64,000 bases of DNA, taken from assembly GCF_009796805.1 (NCBI RefSeq), contig NZ_CP047029.1, forward strand, positions 2,778,001 through 2,842,000, in the 5' to 3' direction. The translations under genes and the position numbers were made by a program. Below, in pieces: positions 61,547 to 64,000 of the stretch; position 1 is the first letter of the stretch; the number at the start of each line of letters is the position of its first letter. The notes below the pieces were generated by a model that worked only from the letters and a program-made list of their open reading frames with translations, did no database searches and was not told the DNA's origin. The DNA is from Algibacter sp. L1A34 (lineage in GTDB: Bacteria; Bacteroidota; Bacteroidia; Flavobacteriales; Flavobacteriaceae).

Positions 61547-62566
61547 TTAATCTTTTAAATGTCTTGTTTTTTGTCCGTACCATTCTAGGGCTAAAACGAG
61601 GGCTATACCAACTATAATAAAGCCAATTGCTAAATAAGTATCTGTGTTTAATTCTGGAAAAAAACGTTGATAATTTTGAACGACTTTGGATCCTGTTGAA
61701 TCGAAAAGAAAACTACCATTACTATCTAGCTTGTAAATGGTTTTTTTCCATGGCCAAACAACACCTAAAGAGCCAATGATAAACCCTAATATTGCAGAGG
61801 TTGTAATACTCTTATAATGTTTTAATATATAGCTTAATAGGTGAGAAAACGTAATTAAACCAGTAACAGAACCTAAAGTGAAAGCGGCTAAAACTTTTAG
61901 CATTCTAATGCGGTCAGGATTTGCCGTAAAGCTAAAATTACCATTAAACATTTCAGAAAATGTATCGTAAAGCGCATTGACAGAATCGACTAAAAGTAGT
62001 ACATAATTACCGAGTAGAATAAGAATGAATGAGCCTGAAAACCCAGGAAGGGTCATTCCCGATACGCTAATAATTCCGCAGAAAAACACAAACCAGAGGT
62101 TGTCATTTTCCTTAGCTGGACTTAAAAAACTAATACCTACACCAAGTAAAATACCAATAGCTAAAGATAAATAAGTTTTGTAATTCCGATCTTTAAAATC
62201 TTTATTAACGTAATAAATGGAGCCGATTATCATTCCGAAGAAGACACTCCATACATAAAGTTCATAATGTTTAATAAGGTAATCTAGAATTTTAGAAACA
62301 CTAAAATAACTAACAATCATTCCGAAGAAAAGCAGACTTAAAAAACGACCATTGATATAATTGTAAAAACTATTAAACCTGCCGTTAATCAATAATTTAA
62401 AAGCTTTACCATTTACTTTTTTTAATGAGTAAATAAACTCTTCGTAAAAACCAGCAACAAAAGCCACAACACCACCAGAAATTCCTGGAACTTTATTGGC
62501 AGCTCCCATACCTAATCCTTTTAAGATTAGAAAAATTTTATCGGTAAGTGTTCTGGTGCTTTCCAT
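61547..62566 (-). CDS. DUF368 membrane protein, undecaprenyl-phosphate translocase family (copy 2)
   Basis: 339 residues with about eight to ten membrane segments. DUF368 hallmarks occur twice, as expected for an internal repeat: GLGMGAANKVPGISGGVVA at the start and ISVSGMTLPGFSGSFILILLG in the middle; GFIIGSLGVVWPWKK is near the end. DUF368 (PopT) proteins were shown to recycle undecaprenyl phosphate across the inner membrane. The gene follows its paralogue by 2 bp and precedes aroE. An insertion near 285-305 (LDSNGSFLFDSTGSK) is periplasm-like loop sequence. Confidence 0.9.
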   Translation of the reverse strand: MESTRTLTDKIFLILKGLGMGAANKVPGISGGVVAFVAGFYEEFIYSLKKVNGKAFKLLINGRFNSFYNYINGRFLSLLFFGMIVSYFSVSKILDYLIKHYELYVWSVFFGMIIGSIYYVNKDFKDRNYKTYLSLAIGILLGVGISFLSPAKENDNLWFVFFCGIISVSGMTLPGFSGSFILILLGNYVLLLVDSVNALYDTFSEMFNGNFSFTANPDRIRMLKVLAAFTLGSVTGLITFSHLLSYILKHYKSITTSAILGFIIGSLGVVWPWKKTIYKLDSNGSFLFDSTGSKVVQNYQRFFPELNTDTYLAIGFIIVGIALVLALEWYGQKTRHLKD

Positions 62567-62568
62567 AA

Positions 62569-63486
62569 TTATTTTTTGTTCCCTACTTTTTCAAGAATAA
62601 AAATGGTTAAAAACCCTATAATCATTAAGATTAAAGAAAAAAGTAATTGATTATTTCCATCGAAAGAAAAAGGTGATACGCTTTCTTGTAAAACGGCCGA
62701 TTTGATTCCTTCGGAATTAGTATGCCAGGTTAAGGTTTTTTTCCATGGCCAAACTTTGTTTAGTGAACCAAAAATGAATCCTGTAAGTATCGCTAAAGTG
62801 ACGTTATGGTAATTTTTGAATAACCATTTTAATAAATGACTAAAACTCAATAACCCAACAAGAGCTCCACTAGCAAAAATTAATATTTTTTTGATGTCAA
62901 AATCATGAAAAGCATCACTAAGTGCTTTGTATGCGCCTAGAATTATTAAAATGAACGCTCCAGAAATCCCTGGTAAAATCATGGCACAAATAGCAATAGC
63001 ACCCGCAATAAATAAAAACCACGGGTTCTCGTTATTTGATGAAGCTGGAAGTGTTGTAATGTAATAGGCAATAAAGGCGCCAATTATTAAACTAATAATG
63101 ACAGCTAAATTCCATTTTCTAATCTGTTTTCCAACGAAAAAAATACTGGCTACAATAAGACCAAAAAAGAAAGACCAGATAAGTACAGGATGATTTTCTA
63201 ATAAGTATTTGGCTAATCGCATTACCGATACAAAACTGACCATAATACCTGTCATTAATGCAAGTAGAAAGTTGCCGTTAAGTTGTTGCCAAAATGGTTT
63301 TATACCTTTAGTAAAAAGGGATTTAATTAAAGAAGCATTTATATTGCTTATGGTATTGATTAATTCCTCGTAAATACCAGAAATAAAAGCAATTGTACCT
63401 CCCGAAACGCCTGGAACAGCATCGGCTGCTCCCATAGCAAGGCCTTTAAGCGAAATAATTAAATAGTCTTTTAAGCGTCTTTGCAT
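62569..63486 (-). CDS. DUF368 membrane protein, undecaprenyl-phosphate translocase family (copy 1)
   Basis: 305 residues from the ATG at 63486 (MQRRLKDYLI); a TTG at 63513 would add nine residues. Same layout as its neighbour: SLKGLAMGAADAVPGVSGG at the start, AICAMILPGISGAFILIILG in the middle and GFIFGSLNKVWPWKK near the end. It is shorter in the final loop. Both are predicted inner-membrane C55-P flippases; the close tandem pair shows duplication followed by divergence. Confidence 0.9.
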   Translation of the reverse strand: MQRRLKDYLIISLKGLAMGAADAVPGVSGGTIAFISGIYEELINTISNINASLIKSLFTKGIKPFWQQLNGNFLLALMTGIMVSFVSVMRLAKYLLENHPVLIWSFFFGLIVASIFFVGKQIRKWNLAVIISLIIGAFIAYYITTLPASSNNENPWFLFIAGAIAICAMILPGISGAFILIILGAYKALSDAFHDFDIKKILIFASGALVGLLSFSHLLKWLFKNYHNVTLAILTGFIFGSLNKVWPWKKTLTWHTNSEGIKSAVLQESVSPFSFDGNNQLLFSLILMIIGFLTIFILEKVGNKK

Positions 63487-63555
63487 GTTTTGATTTTTTA
63501 CGTAAAAAACCAAAGGTATGTATTTTAATGAAAATGTTTATATAGAATATAAAAC

Positions 63556-64000
63556 TTACTTGGAATTTTGTTTTAGCAAGCCTTGTACAGAGATTTTTGT
63601 GTATATCTCAGGAAAAAGTTCCTCAATAATAAAGCTATATTCTTCATTTAATTTTATAGCATTTTTTAGGTGAAACGTACCTTTATCGGTTTCATGAAGT
63701 GCTAAATATAATCCCGCAAGACGATATTCTAATTCTGCGCTATCTGAATAGAACTCTACAGCTTGTTCAAAATTATCAATTGCCGCTTCTGGTTCGCCTA
63801 ATTTAATTAATAAATCACCTCGTGTTAACCAAGTGTTTAGTTCGTAATTGCCGAGTTCTAGTGTTTTTTTGTATCCGCGTTCTGCTTCTTCATAAAAATT
63901 TAAACGTTGATTTATTTGAGCATAAAGTTTCCAATACACAACATTTTCGGAGTCTATATTAATTGCTTTATTTATAAAATAGAGAGCACGTTGGTAATTT
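63556..64000 (-). CDS. TPR-repeat protein, C-terminal part (5' end outside window)
   Basis: The frame is open to the right edge; at least 147 residues are present. Tetratricopeptide units are visible (RALYFINKAINIDSENVVYW, AERGYKKTLELGNYELNTWL, AIDNFEQAVEFYSDSAELEY, GTFHLKNAIKLNEEY). A GTG at 63939 is an internal codon, not the start. The role cannot be told from this fragment; flavobacterial genomes often have such a long TPR protein near aroE and DUF368 genes. Confidence 0.85.
   Translation of the reverse strand, partial: NYQRALYFINKAINIDSENVVYWKLYAQINQRLNFYEEAERGYKKTLELGNYELNTWLTRGDLLIKLGEPEAAIDNFEQAVEFYSDSAELEYRLAGLYLALHETDKGTFHLKNAIKLNEEYSFIIEELFPEIYTKISVQGLLKQNSK

Overview
The window reads as the chromosome of a Flavobacteriaceae bacterium (Bacteroidota), probably marine. 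The DNA is AT-rich. Several genes are preceded by boxes of the Bacteroidetes type TAnnTTTG. Three giant proteins end in the gliding/type IX secretion type B sorting domain. Many families here (DUF349 protein, tandem DUF368, LutABC, MoxR beside parvulins) are standard in flavobacteria. No rRNA, tRNA, CRISPR array, transposase or prophage was seen.

Region 1 (1-19890) is a polysaccharide-utilisation and deoxysugar-catabolism island. It starts inside a sialate O-acetylesterase-like gene and continues with GH30, GH95-like, GH39, a DUF6250-like lipoprotein and GH3, all exported. Immediately behind lies what looks like a full non-phosphorylative L-fucose route: UxaA-family dehydratase, SDR, FAH-family diketo-acid hydrolase, lactone hydrolase, second SDR, FucP permease and RhaM-type mutarotase. 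That route ends in pyruvate plus L-lactate. Facing it across a 16-bp perfect terminator stem is lutABC, which oxidises L-lactate to pyruvate, with an AraC-type regulator behind it. Together they would take fucosylated, acetylated glycan to pyruvate.

Region 2 (20230-33512) holds trxB, a decayed C-terminal piece of a 2-amino-3-ketobutyrate CoA ligase gene, three large surface proteins secreted by the type IX system and built from about 11, 4 and 2 copies of one repeat, and an ABC-2 transporter. Region 3 (33737-42221) holds an unrecognised protein with protein-kinase-like motifs, a periplasmic foldase (PPIase) cluster followed by MoxR, and an overlapping pair made of a HisKA-type protein without an ATPase domain and a lone receiver. 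Region 4 (42222-52293) has two different aconitases, the first behind a long structured leader, then a radical SAM protein, a CoA-disulfide reductase-rhodanese fusion and a DsrE-like protein. Two near-identical ~105-bp palindromic repeats lie in this region.

Region 5 (52294-64000) has a broken C1q-like gene, an MtfA-like peptidase, mazG, and a GNAT-small protein-proC-proB-proA operon behind a leader with mutually exclusive hairpins. It ends with a DUF349 protein, aroE, two DUF368 (undecaprenyl-phosphate translocase family) genes and a TPR gene cut by the window edge. The most unusual items are the kinase-like protein at 33737, the SDR lacking its catalytic lysine at 13485, the proline-operon leader, the ATPase-less histidine-kinase module and the palindromic repeats.
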